NCBI RefSeq assembly: GCF_012641475.1
Contig: NZ_JABAIL010000005.1
Location: 496,001-560,000 of the forward strand
Length of the DNA: 64,000 bases
Direction of reading: 5' to 3'
Source of the DNA: Flammeovirga agarivorans
Lineage (GTDB): Bacteria; Bacteroidota; Bacteroidia; Cytophagales; Flammeovirgaceae
In this document: positions 10,483 to 20,319 of the stretch, piece after piece
How positions within the stretch are numbered: position 1 is the first letter of the stretch
Layout of the letters: each line of letters begins with the position of its first letter
Notes under the pieces: generated by a model
Seen by the model: the letters and a program-made list of their open reading frames with translations, nothing else
Database searches by the model: none
What the model was told of the DNA's origin: nothing
Program-made: the position numbers and the translations under genes

Positions 10483-12287
10483 ATCAATCCATAGTAAAAG
10501 ACAATAAATACAATACAGACAACGGAATAAATTCCCATAAGTGGTAATCCTACTTTCATAAAGTCTTTTGGTTTATACCCGCCAGGACCATAGACAATCC
10601 AATTGGTTTGGTAACTTACAGGTGTTAAGAATGCAGCAGAGGCAGCAAAAGCAATAACTACAAAAAATGGTTTGCTTGGTAAATCTAATATCTCACTTAG
10701 TGAATAAGCGATTGGGAAAGTAATGGAGATGGCTGCTACGTTTGTAACAAAAGAGGTAAGTAAAACGGTTATTAAAAATAAACCTATTAACACACCCACT
10801 ACTCCAAATGGTAGAAAAATCTTAATAAACACTTTACTGACTATTTCACTAGCACCTGTATTAATAAATGCATCGCCTAAAGTCAGTGCACACATCAGTA
10901 ATACAATTAAGTCTAAGTCGAGTTCTTTATTGACACTATTTATTGATGTAGCATTGATAATCAATAATCCGGCAAAGGCAAAAATTGCTCCTGTCAGTAA
11001 TTTTATCGTACCTGTGGCAATTAGAAATACAAGACCAAGAAGAGCGATTGAATATATCCACTTGGCTTTATCCTTTACAACGGGTTTATTACTTTCTATT
11101 GTTGATAAGACATAAAACTCTTTGTAAAGCTTAATATTAGAGAAGAAGGTTTCACTAGCAGAAAGTAGGAGCATATCACCAGATTGTAGGGCTTCGTTAC
11201 TAAGTTCCCCAGTCAGTTTTTCTCCATTACGATGGATTGCGATAAGTTCAGCTCCATAGGTGTCTTTGAAATTGATCTTGCCAAGTTTCTTTCCTGCTAA
11301 TCCAGAGTTGGCAGGGATTACCGCTTCAACAATTTCAGAATCAGATTGATGATTAGGTACTGTTAATCCCATATCCGAGTTGACAATCACCATAATATTT
11401 TCTGTTTGTCCCATAAACATCAAGATATCTCTCACAGCAAAAGTGAAATCATCAGGTATGGGAGTAATCACTTCTCCATTTCTATGTACTTCAATTAAGT
11501 AAGCCCCCTCAAAATTTTTGATCTTGGTTTCTGATATTCTTTTTCCAATTAATTTGGATTGATGTCTTACTCTCAGCGCCATTAAATATTCAGGAGCAAT
11601 CGCTTTGGCATCATCAAAAACTTCTTTATTGACAGGCAAAAGATTGTAGCCAAAGGTCAAAAGATAGATAATTCCGAAAAAAGTGACCAAAAGTCCTAAA
11701 TAAAGGAAGTCGTTATAGGCTAAAGTAGGTAAGTTGTTCGTTTCTATAAAGCCGTTCAACACTAAGTTGGTAGATGTACCAATAAGGGTAATCATACCTC
11801 CTAAAATGGTACTAAAACTTAGTGGGATAAGCAACTTAGAAGGGTGAGCACCCATCTTTTTACACCAATTATAAACATAAGGTGTTAGTCCTGCAACAAC
11901 AGGCGTGTTATTGGTAAATGAAGATAAGATAGCGGCAAACGTAATGATCTTTGCCATAAAGACTTTGGGTCTTTTGGTATTACCAATAAAGCGATTTAAA
12001 GCATCTTCTGTATTATATGTATGATAGAGGTGAGTAGTAACAATAACTAGCACAATGATTGTAGCTATTGAAGGGTTACTCATCGATTCTAGTAAGTTGT
12101 CAGCGGAGATTACACCGAAGAGTAGTAAAGTCACTACACTCATAAAAAATATTGTAGAGGGCTTTCCCCACTCTTTAAGTAATGCAATGATAACGGTAGT
12201 AACTGTAAAAAGGACAATCCATTTGTCAAGCTCTTCAGGCAAGATATGACCTATCCGTAGAAATATGTGCAATAGAGGGTTAGACAT
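10479..12287 (-). CDS. SLC13/DASS-type permease with two RCK_C domains
   Basis: A 602-residue inner-membrane carrier of the SLC13 (divalent anion/Na symporter, citM-like) family. Membrane helices occupy about 20-210 and 395-600. The first half contains SFTNNTPVVAGLTPYVYNWC and IGTSTNLVLNGF, and the second half TSFVTNVAAISITFPIAYSL and FLTPVSYQTNWIVYGPGGY; these are the paired SNT-type substrate and sodium motifs. Between the halves (about 225-390) are two RCK_C/TrkA_C regulatory domains (IGKRISETKIKNFEGAYLIE and LAGKKLGKINFKDTYGAELI). Substrate (sulfate or dicarboxylate) cannot be told. It converges on the DUF pair, sharing stop bases. Confidence 0.9.
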   Translation of the reverse strand: MSNPLLHIFLRIGHILPEELDKWIVLFTVTTVIIALLKEWGKPSTIFFMSVVTLLLFGVISADNLLESMSNPSIATIIVLVIVTTHLYHTYNTEDALNRFIGNTKRPKVFMAKIITFAAILSSFTNNTPVVAGLTPYVYNWCKKMGAHPSKLLIPLSFSTILGGMITLIGTSTNLVLNGFIETNNLPTLAYNDFLYLGLLVTFFGIIYLLTFGYNLLPVNKEVFDDAKAIAPEYLMALRVRHQSKLIGKRISETKIKNFEGAYLIEVHRNGEVITPIPDDFTFAVRDILMFMGQTENIMVIVNSDMGLTVPNHQSDSEIVEAVIPANSGLAGKKLGKINFKDTYGAELIAIHRNGEKLTGELSNEALQSGDMLLLSASETFFSNIKLYKEFYVLSTIESNKPVVKDKAKWIYSIALLGLVFLIATGTIKLLTGAIFAFAGLLIINATSINSVNKELDLDLIVLLMCALTLGDAFINTGASEIVSKVFIKIFLPFGVVGVLIGLFLITVLLTSFVTNVAAISITFPIAYSLSEILDLPSKPFFVVIAFAASAAFLTPVSYQTNWIVYGPGGYKPKDFMKVGLPLMGIYSVVCIVFIVFYYGLI

Positions 12288-12463
12288 AAAATATGGTTAA
12301 TATCAGTTATATTAATATCGTGTTTAATAGTTTAGAAATGAGTGATCAAGATCAACAAATAACTATATTATTCGAATATGACAGTTTTTTGTTGGGTTAA
12401 TCTATCACTTTATTTTGAAGTTTTAATTGATCTAGGAAATAATCCTATTTAAAAATATAGACA

Positions 12464-15400
12464 ATGAAAGCAAGTGCAGAATTCAGAGGTGTAGCTACCA
12501 TTGTGATCGTCAGTTTATTATTATTGACGAGCTTTGTTTCTTTTCTCCGTTCATCACAAACAGAGAAAAGAGATGTATCTGAGGTGCTATTAAACCAAGA
12601 ATATAAGATTGCCAACTTTCCATACCACGCTAAGGAATACTATAGAACGGACGATCGTAAAACTTTACTTCAGCTAAAACAAGAAGCAGACAAAATCTAT
12701 TCCCAGATTTTAGCGATGGAGAAAGGAACTTCGGCAAGTTCTACCGAGAAGCAAAATTTATTAATTCTTACCTCTATTAATGATGATGATTTATCACATG
12801 CGTTAGAGTTGTATAGAAAACGTTTTGAAGACTACTATGCTAAAATTGATTTAATGTGGGATGCAAGTATTGAATCCAATACACCTGTAGAACTTCAATT
12901 AACGAATAAGAAGAATACATCAAGAAGAACTAAAACTCAAGTTCTAGAAGAGGATGAAGGGAGTGATAAGATAGGTAAAGCGATTGATTTTCTTGAAAGA
13001 AGAAATTCGTCATTATTACTTCATAATAGAGAAACACGATTCCGTTTAGAGGAGAACATTATTAGAACTAAGAATAAAAGCTTATTCTTTAATGGGCTAC
13101 TTGTTTTTAGTGGGGTTCTTTTATTGATTACTCAAGGAGCCTTTTTCAGAAATAGGGTATTAACGCCAATTAAACTTCTTCGAAAAAACTTGGAAGATTT
13201 TACTGGAGAAAAAGAAAGTGCAGAAATACCTGATATTAATATCATTGAAAGTAAGGTATTTGATTTGGAAGATGATTTCAATCGGATTACTGAAATGATT
13301 GAACACCTTGGAGAAAAAGACTTTGAAGTAAATACAGAAGGCCTCAATCTAAGATTGGCAGACTCTTATGATAGAGCCAGAAATACATTGAAACAGCTGG
13401 CTAATGAAGAGTTTGTAAGTAAATGGATTACAGAAGGCTTAGCGAAGACAACAGAAACATTAAACGGAAAACAATATGATACCATCGCAGAAATGGGATA
13501 TGAGTTTGTCCGATTCGTTACTCGACATCTAGGTGCTTTACAAGGTGGAGTATTTCTTAAGATGAACCACGAACAAGGCGATGTGGTCAATCAGATTGCA
13601 AGTTATGCTTATGGGAAAAAGAGGTTTCCACAAAGAAAGCTATCTGCAAATGAAGGGTTGATTGGTCAGGTAATGCTTGAAAAACAATATGTTTATGTTG
13701 AAGATTTACCTGAACACTATACAGCAATTTCTTCTGGTTTAGGAGAAGCTGCTCCTCGATCAATTATAATTATTCCGGTAGTTCATGCTGGTGATGAAGT
13801 ATATGGAGCTGTAGAGATTGCTTCTTACAATCCTATGTCACAACATGAACAAGAGTATGCAAATGCTGCATGTGAACGTTTTGCTTCTGCAATTGCAGTT
13901 TATATGATGAACGAAAATACAAGAAGCCTTCTAAAAGAGTCGATGCAAGTCAATGAGACCCTAAAAAATAAAGAGGAAACATTGCTTGAGAAAACTTCTG
14001 AGATGCAGTCTGTTCAGGATGAATTGAGTACTAAACTGACAGAATTATCGAAAGAATCGAACTTAAATAAAAATATTTTAGATGCTATTGGTAAAACAAT
14101 GGCAATTATTGAATTCGATATGTCGGGTAAGATCATTGCTGCAAATGATATGTACCTATCTGTAATGGGATTCAAATTAGAAGAGATACTTGGAAAGCAT
14201 GAAAGGGTATTGGTATCTTCTGAAGAGGTAAACTCTATGCGTTATAAGTTACTATGGGATAGTTTATCTAACGGATCATTTATTTCTGGTGAATACTGTA
14301 GAGTAAGCAAAAAAGGAATGGATGTTTGGATGAACGGTACTTACAATCCAATTTTTGGATTGGACGGTAAACCTTATAAAATTATCAAATTTGCTGAGTT
14401 TACAACAGAACAGAAAGCCAAAGATTTAACGAACAATGAAAGGTTATCTTTATTTGGTCTGCACTTCCCAATCTTAGACTTGGACCTTGATGGGAAAATC
14501 AAAGCAGCCAATACAGGCTTTACTCAATTATTTGGATACAAGAGAAAAGAATATAGAAATGCAGCACTGGTTGAATTCTTAGAAAATGCCAATGAGATCA
14601 GGATTTTCAAAAGAATAATCAGAGATGTAAAGTCTGGAGCGAATGCGAATCAAAAATTCGTATTTGTTGATAGTGAAGGTAACCCGAAGACATGTGATTT
14701 ACATTTCTTCCCTCTAAAAAGTTTAAGTGGGGAAGTTCAAAAAATCACATTGTTTATTACTGATAAAACAGACGAAGAATTAGTAAGAAAAGAGTTATCT
14801 ACAGAAGCTCATTCATTGTCATTATTAAGAAGTGAGGTAGAAACAAGAAGAGAAATCATCGACCAGCAAGCAATGGTTGTTGAAGTGGACCTTAATGGCA
14901 GGGTGATCTTAGGTAATGACATCATTGAACAATGGACAGGTACTTCCGTAGAAAATCTAATAGGAAAACCAATGGCTGATATGGTAACGACGTCATATCA
15001 AACGGTAATTTCTACTTTGATGTCAGACCCAACAGTAAGAGGAGTTAGAACAAGAACCATTGAATTTAGAACACCGAGAAAAGGAACATTCTGGGGTAGT
15101 ACAAGTGCATCGGTGGTGTTTAAAGATGAGGTACCTCTTAAGTTCATTTTTATCATTTTCGATGTAACTGAACGTATAGAAAGAGAACAGGGATTAACAG
15201 AGGAATTAGAAAGACAGCGTACAAGAAATGCCTTGTATAGAATGAAAAATAATGATCATTCTCAGGGATTTGAAATCTTGGAAGACTTGTTTAACCAGAA
15301 TAAAATAAATCTAGAGGATGATAAATGGTTGGAGCAAGTTCCATTCCCGGCAATATTGGTCAACGTAGACGGAGTGATTCAATCTAAAAATTCGAGTATG

Positions 15401-15604
15401 GATCAGTTGAAATCCAATGTTGTGAAGATATTAGATATACCAGATTACCTGTCGGATAGACAAAAAGAAAGTATCAAGTTAGCCATTACAGATGCCAAGT
15501 TAATGGAAGACAAAGTGGTAGTAAAAGGGAGCGATATGAATTTGATGATGTTCCCTGTCTTTGGAAAGTCCGAACATAATATGTTGGTAATGCTAAATAG
15601 CTAG
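12464..15604 (+). CDS. Membrane GAF-multi-PAS sensor protein without an output domain
   Basis: A 1046-residue signalling protein. One membrane helix near residues 10-28, an extracytoplasmic helical region to about 205, a second helix near 207-226, and a HAMP-like segment (VLTPIKLLRKNLEDFTGEK) follow in order. Then comes a GAF domain at about 340-485 with GLIGQVMLEKQYVYVEDLPE, a coiled coil at about 490-540, and three PAS domains at about 545-655, 665-770 and 800-905. A weaker PAS-like region ends the protein. No histidine kinase, GGDEF, EAL, methyl-accepting or cyclase domain is visible, although the length and stop look intact. The GAF/coiled-coil part resembles the protein encoded at 49389-51326. 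Confidence 0.85.
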   Translation: MKASAEFRGVATIVIVSLLLLTSFVSFLRSSQTEKRDVSEVLLNQEYKIANFPYHAKEYYRTDDRKTLLQLKQEADKIYSQILAMEKGTSASSTEKQNLLILTSINDDDLSHALELYRKRFEDYYAKIDLMWDASIESNTPVELQLTNKKNTSRRTKTQVLEEDEGSDKIGKAIDFLERRNSSLLLHNRETRFRLEENIIRTKNKSLFFNGLLVFSGVLLLITQGAFFRNRVLTPIKLLRKNLEDFTGEKESAEIPDINIIESKVFDLEDDFNRITEMIEHLGEKDFEVNTEGLNLRLADSYDRARNTLKQLANEEFVSKWITEGLAKTTETLNGKQYDTIAEMGYEFVRFVTRHLGALQGGVFLKMNHEQGDVVNQIASYAYGKKRFPQRKLSANEGLIGQVMLEKQYVYVEDLPEHYTAISSGLGEAAPRSIIIIPVVHAGDEVYGAVEIASYNPMSQHEQEYANAACERFASAIAVYMMNENTRSLLKESMQVNETLKNKEETLLEKTSEMQSVQDELSTKLTELSKESNLNKNILDAIGKTMAIIEFDMSGKIIAANDMYLSVMGFKLEEILGKHERVLVSSEEVNSMRYKLLWDSLSNGSFISGEYCRVSKKGMDVWMNGTYNPIFGLDGKPYKIIKFAEFTTEQKAKDLTNNERLSLFGLHFPILDLDLDGKIKAANTGFTQLFGYKRKEYRNAALVEFLENANEIRIFKRIIRDVKSGANANQKFVFVDSEGNPKTCDLHFFPLKSLSGEVQKITLFITDKTDEELVRKELSTEAHSLSLLRSEVETRREIIDQQAMVVEVDLNGRVILGNDIIEQWTGTSVENLIGKPMADMVTTSYQTVISTLMSDPTVRGVRTRTIEFRTPRKGTFWGSTSASVVFKDEVPLKFIFIIFDVTERIEREQGLTEELERQRTRNALYRMKNNDHSQGFEILEDLFNQNKINLEDDKWLEQVPFPAILVNVDGVIQSKNSSMDQLKSNVVKILDIPDYLSDRQKESIKLAITDAKLMEDKVVVKGSDMNLMMFPVFGKSEHNMLVMLNS

Positions 15605-15610
15605 AAAGTA

Positions 15611-15650
15611 AAAAAGCCTGCATGATTCATAAATATCATGCAGGCTTTTT
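15611..15650. terminator. Bidirectional terminator between sensor and FMN reductase genes
   Basis: Perfect 16-base stem AAAAAGCCTGCATGAT / ATCATGCAGGCTTTTT with an 8-base loop between two convergent genes. A and T tracts on both sides allow termination in both directions. Confidence 0.92.
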
Positions 15651-16199
15651 TTATTTCTTGGAAACTATTGCCTCTGCAAACCAAAGATACTCTTCGATAA
15701 ATACATCTACAGAGCCTTCGAATTTGGCATCTAATAATGTTCCATCTTTACTAAATTTATCTTGAACATTAGGAACGGTAAACATTCTATAAATAGGATA
15801 AGCCATTAAGGCTAATACTTGCAATTGCATAGATTGAGCAGCCCGAATTCCTCCTAATGCTCCCGCAGATACACTAGCTACACCAACGGGTTTCCTTTGA
15901 TAGGTTCCTTTTGGGTAGAAATCAATTGCATTTTTTAAAGCTGAAGAAAAGCTGCCGTTGTATTCAGGAGAAGTGAAAATGATACCATCTGCTTCGTCTA
16001 GTATCTTACCGACTTTCTTAACATTTTCAGGTGAATCATCATGTAAAGTATTAGTGAGAGGTGGTAATTTCTCCTCTTTTAAATCAATCACAGTAGCTTC
16101 AACATTTGGTTGCTGATTAAACCTTTGAGCTAAATGTAAAGCAACTGAGTGTGTATGTCTATCATCTCTTACACTTCCGGATAGGATCGCGATTTTCAT
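15651..16199 (-). CDS. NADPH-dependent FMN reductase family protein
   Basis: A 182-residue flavodoxin-fold oxidoreductase of the NADPH-dependent FMN/quinone reductase group. The start MKIAILSGSVRDDRHTHSVA holds the phosphate-binding loop SGSVRxxR, and IIFTSPEYNGSFSSALKNAI is the family hallmark SPEYNxxxxxxLKNxxD region. VASVSAGALGGIRAAQSM forms the second flavin loop. Physiological substrate is unknown; relatives reduce quinones, azo dyes or chromate. It stands alone on the minus strand, 263 bases from the divergent threonine aldolase gene. Confidence 0.88.
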   Translation of the reverse strand: MKIAILSGSVRDDRHTHSVALHLAQRFNQQPNVEATVIDLKEEKLPPLTNTLHDDSPENVKKVGKILDEADGIIFTSPEYNGSFSSALKNAIDFYPKGTYQRKPVGVASVSAGALGGIRAAQSMQLQVLALMAYPIYRMFTVPNVQDKFSKDGTLLDAKFEGSVDVFIEEYLWFAEAIVSKK

Positions 16200-16462
16200 A
16201 TAGGTTATAGTTTAAGTTTTTTAGGTAATAGGAAGTTACTAAAAAGTAGCCTCCATCGAAAGGATAAATAATTTATTACTGTTGAATTGTCTGTATTTAT
16301 ATATGTCGTATTTTTAAATGTCACAATGTCAGTAATTTGTTTCGTTGTTTTGTCATGATATTCTTTGAAAATAAACATTTATTGTGAGTGAAGAATGTTC
16401 TAATTTTCTTTTTTGTGCGTTATTATTGTAGTACATCGAAATCAATTATTTAGCAAAGAGGA

Positions 16463-17497
16463 ATGAAAAAGACACTGGCAAGTGATAATTATTCAGGAAC
16501 TACACCTGAGATTATAGAGGCGTTAGCAAAAGCAAATACAGGACATCAAGGTTCGTACGGTGCAGATGAAAGTACTGAAGCTGCGATCAAGATGTTCCAA
16601 CGTATATTGAAAGAAGATATAGATGTCTATTTTACAATGAACGGTACAGGAGCAAATGTTACGGCACTATCTTCTGTTTGTCCTTCTTATGGTGCAGTAA
16701 TTTGTTCATCAGCAGCGCATATTAATGTAGATGAATGCGGGGCGCCGGAAAAGTTTGGAGGTTTTAAATTACTAACGGTAGAAAAAGATAATGGTAAACT
16801 GACACCTAAAGATATTAAACCCTTTATGGTTAATTTAGGCGAGCAGCATTGGTCTCAACCTAAAGTAGTTTCAATTACACAAGCTACAGAATACGGTACA
16901 GTATATACTTGTGAAGAAATAAAGGAAATTGTAGACTATGCACATAGCCAAGGTTTATTGGTACATGTTGATGGTGCAAGAATAAGTAACGCAGCTGTAT
17001 CGTTAGGAGCAACGTTCAAAGAAATGTTAGTGGATACTGGAGTTGATTTTGTTTCTTTTGGAGGTACAAAAAATGGATTAATGTTTGGTGAAGCTGTTAT
17101 TTTCTTAAATACGTCTTTATCTGAAAATTATAAATATATCCGTAAGCAAGGTATGCAGCTGTTATCGAAAATGAGATTTATTTCTGCTCAATTCGAAGCA
17201 TTATTTGGTACTGACCTTTGGGAACGTAATGCTATCCATGCAAATAACATGGCACAGAAACTTGCCGAAGGATTAAGCAAAGTGGAAGGAGTGACAATCA
17301 CACAAGAAGTTCAAGCTAATGGTGTATTTGCCATTTTAGATCGAGCAGTAATTCCTGCTATGCAAGAACAATCACCATTCTATGTTTGGAATGAGCAAAC
17401 CAATGAAGTACGATTAATGTGCTCATTCGATACTGCAGAAGAAGAAATAGATGCCTTTATTAATAAGCTAAATCAGTTAACCTCTGTGACAGCATAA
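16463..17497 (+). CDS. ltaE: Low-specificity L-threonine aldolase
   Basis: A 344-residue PLP enzyme of the beta-eliminating lyase fold type I family that splits L-threonine or L-allo-threonine into glycine and acetaldehyde. HVDGARISNAAVSLG holds the cofactor-binding aspartate and substrate arginine. K203 in FGGTKNGLMFGEAVIF is the Schiff-base lysine. ADESTEAAIKMFQ and FTMNGTGANVTAL match the N-terminal family pattern. The gene looks monocistronic: an intrinsic terminator follows at once and the upstream region is divergent. Confidence 0.9.
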   Translation: MKKTLASDNYSGTTPEIIEALAKANTGHQGSYGADESTEAAIKMFQRILKEDIDVYFTMNGTGANVTALSSVCPSYGAVICSSAAHINVDECGAPEKFGGFKLLTVEKDNGKLTPKDIKPFMVNLGEQHWSQPKVVSITQATEYGTVYTCEEIKEIVDYAHSQGLLVHVDGARISNAAVSLGATFKEMLVDTGVDFVSFGGTKNGLMFGEAVIFLNTSLSENYKYIRKQGMQLLSKMRFISAQFEALFGTDLWERNAIHANNMAQKLAEGLSKVEGVTITQEVQANGVFAILDRAVIPAMQEQSPFYVWNEQTNEVRLMCSFDTAEEEIDAFINKLNQLTSVTA

Positions 17498-17522
17498 TGT
17501 ATAAATCATTAGAAAATATTCT

Positions 17523-17553
17523 AACCTCAACTACTTCAGTTGAGGTTTTTTTA
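17523..17553 (+). terminator. Intrinsic terminator after ltaE
   Basis: Ten-base perfect stem AACCTCAACT / AGTTGAGGTT with a 5-base loop and a following T run, 25 bases after the stop. Confidence 0.9.
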
Positions 17554-17639
17554 TAAAGAAACATTTGGATGATGTAAACAACTTAAACGCTTCATTGTTA
17601 TACTATTACAATTCTTTTACAACTATTTCTATTACCATC

Positions 17640-18080
17640 ATGAAGATCGCACTGAAGTACGGAAGCCTTATGTTTTTAGGATACTTATTACTCTTCTTAG
17701 TAATGAAGTTTCTTCACCTTTATCATATCATTGAATTAAGAGCACTAAACTTTCTAATTCATTCTGCAGGAGTATATTTTGCCCTCAGAGAGTATCAAAA
17801 AGCAAAAAAAGACAATTATGGTTATATCACTGCATTTGTAGAAGGTATGCGCGTAACACTGATAGGTGCTATACCATTTGCTATATTTATGGTGGTGTAT
17901 CTAACTGTCGGAGAGCCTGAATTTCTTACTTATTTACAAGAGTATGCCTTAAATGGAGCTTATTTAACACCAGGCTTAATTTTCCTAGGTTTATGCATGG
18001 AAGCCGTTGGATCAGGAGTTATTATTTCTTACTTGATCATGAGATACACTATTATGAGAGCAGTTCCTAGAGTGAGTTGA
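17640..18080 (+). CDS. DUF4199-type membrane protein
   Basis: About 146 residues from the ATG at 17640 (MKIALKYGSLMFLGYLLLF). The reading can be extended 25 codons upstream only to a TTG, and that extension has no membrane character. Four helices are apparent, near residues 8-25, 36-52, 72-95 and 105-130. Basic YQKAKKDNYGYITAFVEGMR lies between helices 2 and 3. This layout is typical of the DUF4199 family common in Bacteroidota, whose function is unknown. A terminator lies on each side, so it is its own transcription unit. Confidence 0.82.
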   Translation: MKIALKYGSLMFLGYLLLFLVMKFLHLYHIIELRALNFLIHSAGVYFALREYQKAKKDNYGYITAFVEGMRVTLIGAIPFAIFMVVYLTVGEPEFLTYLQEYALNGAYLTPGLIFLGLCMEAVGSGVIISYLIMRYTIMRAVPRVS

Positions 18081-18104
18081 ATTAAGTATAAATATATTCT
18101 ATTG

Positions 18105-18141
18105 AAAGTCACAATATTATGAATTATTGTGACTTTTTTTT
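18105..18141 (+). terminator. Intrinsic terminator after the DUF4199 gene
   Basis: Twelve-base stem AAAGTCACAATA / TATTGTGACTTT followed by a T run. Confidence 0.9.
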
Positions 18142-18377
18142 ATCCTAAAATATATACATATAATGCAATTGGTATGATATTTACACTAAATATTGAGAAT
18201 CAGTGAAATAGAGCTAAACGATTGACATGACTGCTAAAATCTATCAACTGATCTTCACGACAATTCAATGACTTATCAATTGACTACTTCTACAGGCATA
18301 TTATAGTTAACAATTACATTCAAGTTTTCTGTACTCCATTGATAAGTGATATTTATTAACTAATAATTAGAACTTCT

Positions 18378-19835
18378 ATGCGATTTGATATTTACAAGAT
18401 TTTATCCTTCGCCTTGATCTTGGTAGTTCAAGGAGTGTCGTATGCACAAACATGCCCCGATGTTTTTGGCGACCTTAATGGTTCAAGTTATATCTATTCT
18501 TCGGGTGGGTCTAATCCAAATTATTCTTGTTTACAAGATGGTGGAGATATAAATATTAAAGCTATTAATAATCAGGTACAAATAAAGATTGAAGATAATA
18601 CAGTAGTTGTATGGGATGTATCTTCAGTAAACCTTACAAGTGTAACGGAATCCAATGGAGGTTTAACTATTGATAAATATGGTATAGACTTAATCATTGG
18701 AGCTAATGCTAGATTATATATTTACGGTGACTTTACAATGAATCATTTGTCTTCAATACAGATTGAAGAAACTGGTCTTTTAACTGTTCAAGGTAATTTT
18801 TACACAAATTCAATGATAAGCCCTACAATTATTATTAAAGGCGATCAGGCTACCGGTGGAGTGCCATTAGAAAATATAAATGGAGAAACTCATAATACGA
18901 ATTTACATGTAACAGATAGTGCTTTCTTTAATTTTACTAATGTATTTACAGATGACGCTAAGACTCAAACTGGAAATCATAATAAAATTTATGTTGAGGA
19001 TTATGTATATGTAGAGGAGTTTGATGATTCAAAATCAAAAAATGAATTAATTGATGCATATTTAAGAACAGTGGTAGATGGTTATGATGATTTTCCAGAA
19101 AATTACTTTGGTTGTTTTTGTCTTGAAAATAAATCAACTTATAGAAACTTTGTAGATTTTATTGATACAATATTGGGTGGGAATAATTTTGAGCCGATTG
19201 ATGGAGAAAACAATTCTGACTTTTTTGGGGGAATAGATAAATCTCAAAAACCTCCAATTAGTGTACCAGATCTTCCTGTTGAACTTACTTATTTCAATGC
19301 ATTTATTCAAACTATAACAGTTGTATTAGAATGGGAAACTGCCTCAGAACAAAACGCATCTCATTTTGATGTGCAAAGGTCTTCTGATCAACAAAATTGG
19401 ACAACTATTGGGACGGTAAACGCTCAAGGAAATTCAAATGTAGCTGTCGAATATGAATTTATAGATGAGGCTCCATTGTCGAAAGCATATTATAGATTAC
19501 ATCAAGTTGATTTTGATGGATTGAATGAGTTCTTCGGGCCATTGTATGTAACAACTACATCAGTGTCAGAAGAATTTGAAGTGACATTAATGCCTAATAA
19601 TATTGTAAATGGAGAAAAGGTTAATTTCCGACTTTCTGGAGGAATACCAGCATCTATGATGTCAGCATCTATGTATGATGGAACAGGCCGAATGTTGCAA
19701 TCAGAAGAAATAGAATTAAAACAATCTGCAACATATACATCACTCCATTTAACTTCAGAGATGAAGCCAGGAGTATATTATGTGGTTTTTAGAAACGGGA
19801 AATCAATAGCAAGAAAACGATTAATTGTTCGCTAG
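18378..19835 (+). CDS. T9SS-secreted beta-solenoid-like surface protein (paralog 1)
   Basis: A 485-residue exported protein. The signal peptide covers residues 1-23 (cleavage ...VSYA-QTCP). Residues about 95-185 show a run of short hydrophobic strands ending in G-N/G-D turns (LYIYGDFTMNHLSSIQI, LLTVQGNFYTN), suggesting a beta-solenoid. A fibronectin-III-like module begins at LPVELTYFNA (about 305) and ends near the FDGLNEFFGP motif. A T9SS type A sorting domain of about 80 residues ends PGVYYVVFRNGKSIARKRL. It shares all three parts with the genes at 20320 and 25031 but is shorter in the middle. The surface role is unknown; adhesion is possible. Confidence 0.85.
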   Translation: MRFDIYKILSFALILVVQGVSYAQTCPDVFGDLNGSSYIYSSGGSNPNYSCLQDGGDINIKAINNQVQIKIEDNTVVVWDVSSVNLTSVTESNGGLTIDKYGIDLIIGANARLYIYGDFTMNHLSSIQIEETGLLTVQGNFYTNSMISPTIIIKGDQATGGVPLENINGETHNTNLHVTDSAFFNFTNVFTDDAKTQTGNHNKIYVEDYVYVEEFDDSKSKNELIDAYLRTVVDGYDDFPENYFGCFCLENKSTYRNFVDFIDTILGGNNFEPIDGENNSDFFGGIDKSQKPPISVPDLPVELTYFNAFIQTITVVLEWETASEQNASHFDVQRSSDQQNWTTIGTVNAQGNSNVAVEYEFIDEAPLSKAYYRLHQVDFDGLNEFFGPLYVTTTSVSEEFEVTLMPNNIVNGEKVNFRLSGGIPASMMSASMYDGTGRMLQSEEIELKQSATYTSLHLTSEMKPGVYYVVFRNGKSIARKRLIVR

Positions 19836-19850
19836 AAGATTCCAATTCGA

Positions 19851-19897
19851 AACAAAAAAGTCATTCTTTCAAAAAAAGAATGACTTTTTTGTTTTTA
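19851..19897 (+). terminator. Intrinsic terminator after T9SS paralog 1
   Basis: Nineteen-base perfect stem at 19851-19869 and 19875-19893 (core AAGTCATTCTTT / AAAGAATGACTT) with a 5-base loop, followed by T bases. Confidence 0.92.
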
Positions 19898-19964
19898 TAT
19901 GAGTACAAACTTTAAGTGTTTCCCTTTACTGTATAATAATCAACTACTTATACTACCCAAGGCT

Positions 19965-20096
19965 ATGAAATTACTTCAACATATTATACTCTTTACGTTA
20001 TTTGTTTTTATGTCTTTCGAATCGGATGCCAACAATAAAAATGAAGAAATAATTCATTTAAATGACACAAAATCAACATATTTCATGGAATTTTAG
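19965..20096 (+). CDS. Possible 43-residue secreted peptide or remnant of a T9SS protein gene
   Basis: The ATG at 19965 opens a 43-residue reading with a convincing signal peptide (MKLLQHIILFTLFVFMSF, then ESDANNK) and only about 20 residues after it. It lies between T9SS paralogs 1 and 2 on the same strand, after a terminator. It could be a real short exported peptide, or the 5' end of a former cargo gene that lost its body. A longer reading from 19899 places non-signal sequence before the signal peptide and is unlikely. No promoter was recognised. Confidence 0.35.
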   Translation: MKLLQHIILFTLFVFMSFESDANNKNEEIIHLNDTKSTYFMEF

Positions 20097-20319
20097 TGTT
20101 AAATTCTTTATTTCGTGATGAAAACTCGAGAATTTTCCATTTATTAAGATAATTGGATCGATTTTTTATTCTCCTATTTTCATAAAACTTACACATTCCT
20201 GTTCAATTGCTAAATACGACAAGCTAGAAAAGATATTGGTACTCTACATTATTAAATAAATATTTCTCTAACTAATATAACTACTGTTTACAATCAATTG
20301 AACGGCTAACTTATTTGCT

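Noticed and set aside
18272-18346. Inverted repeat CTTATCAAT / ATTGATAAG upstream of T9SS paralog 1
   Set aside because: The 9-base arms are 57 bases apart in AT-rich DNA; this could occur by chance and matches no known operator.
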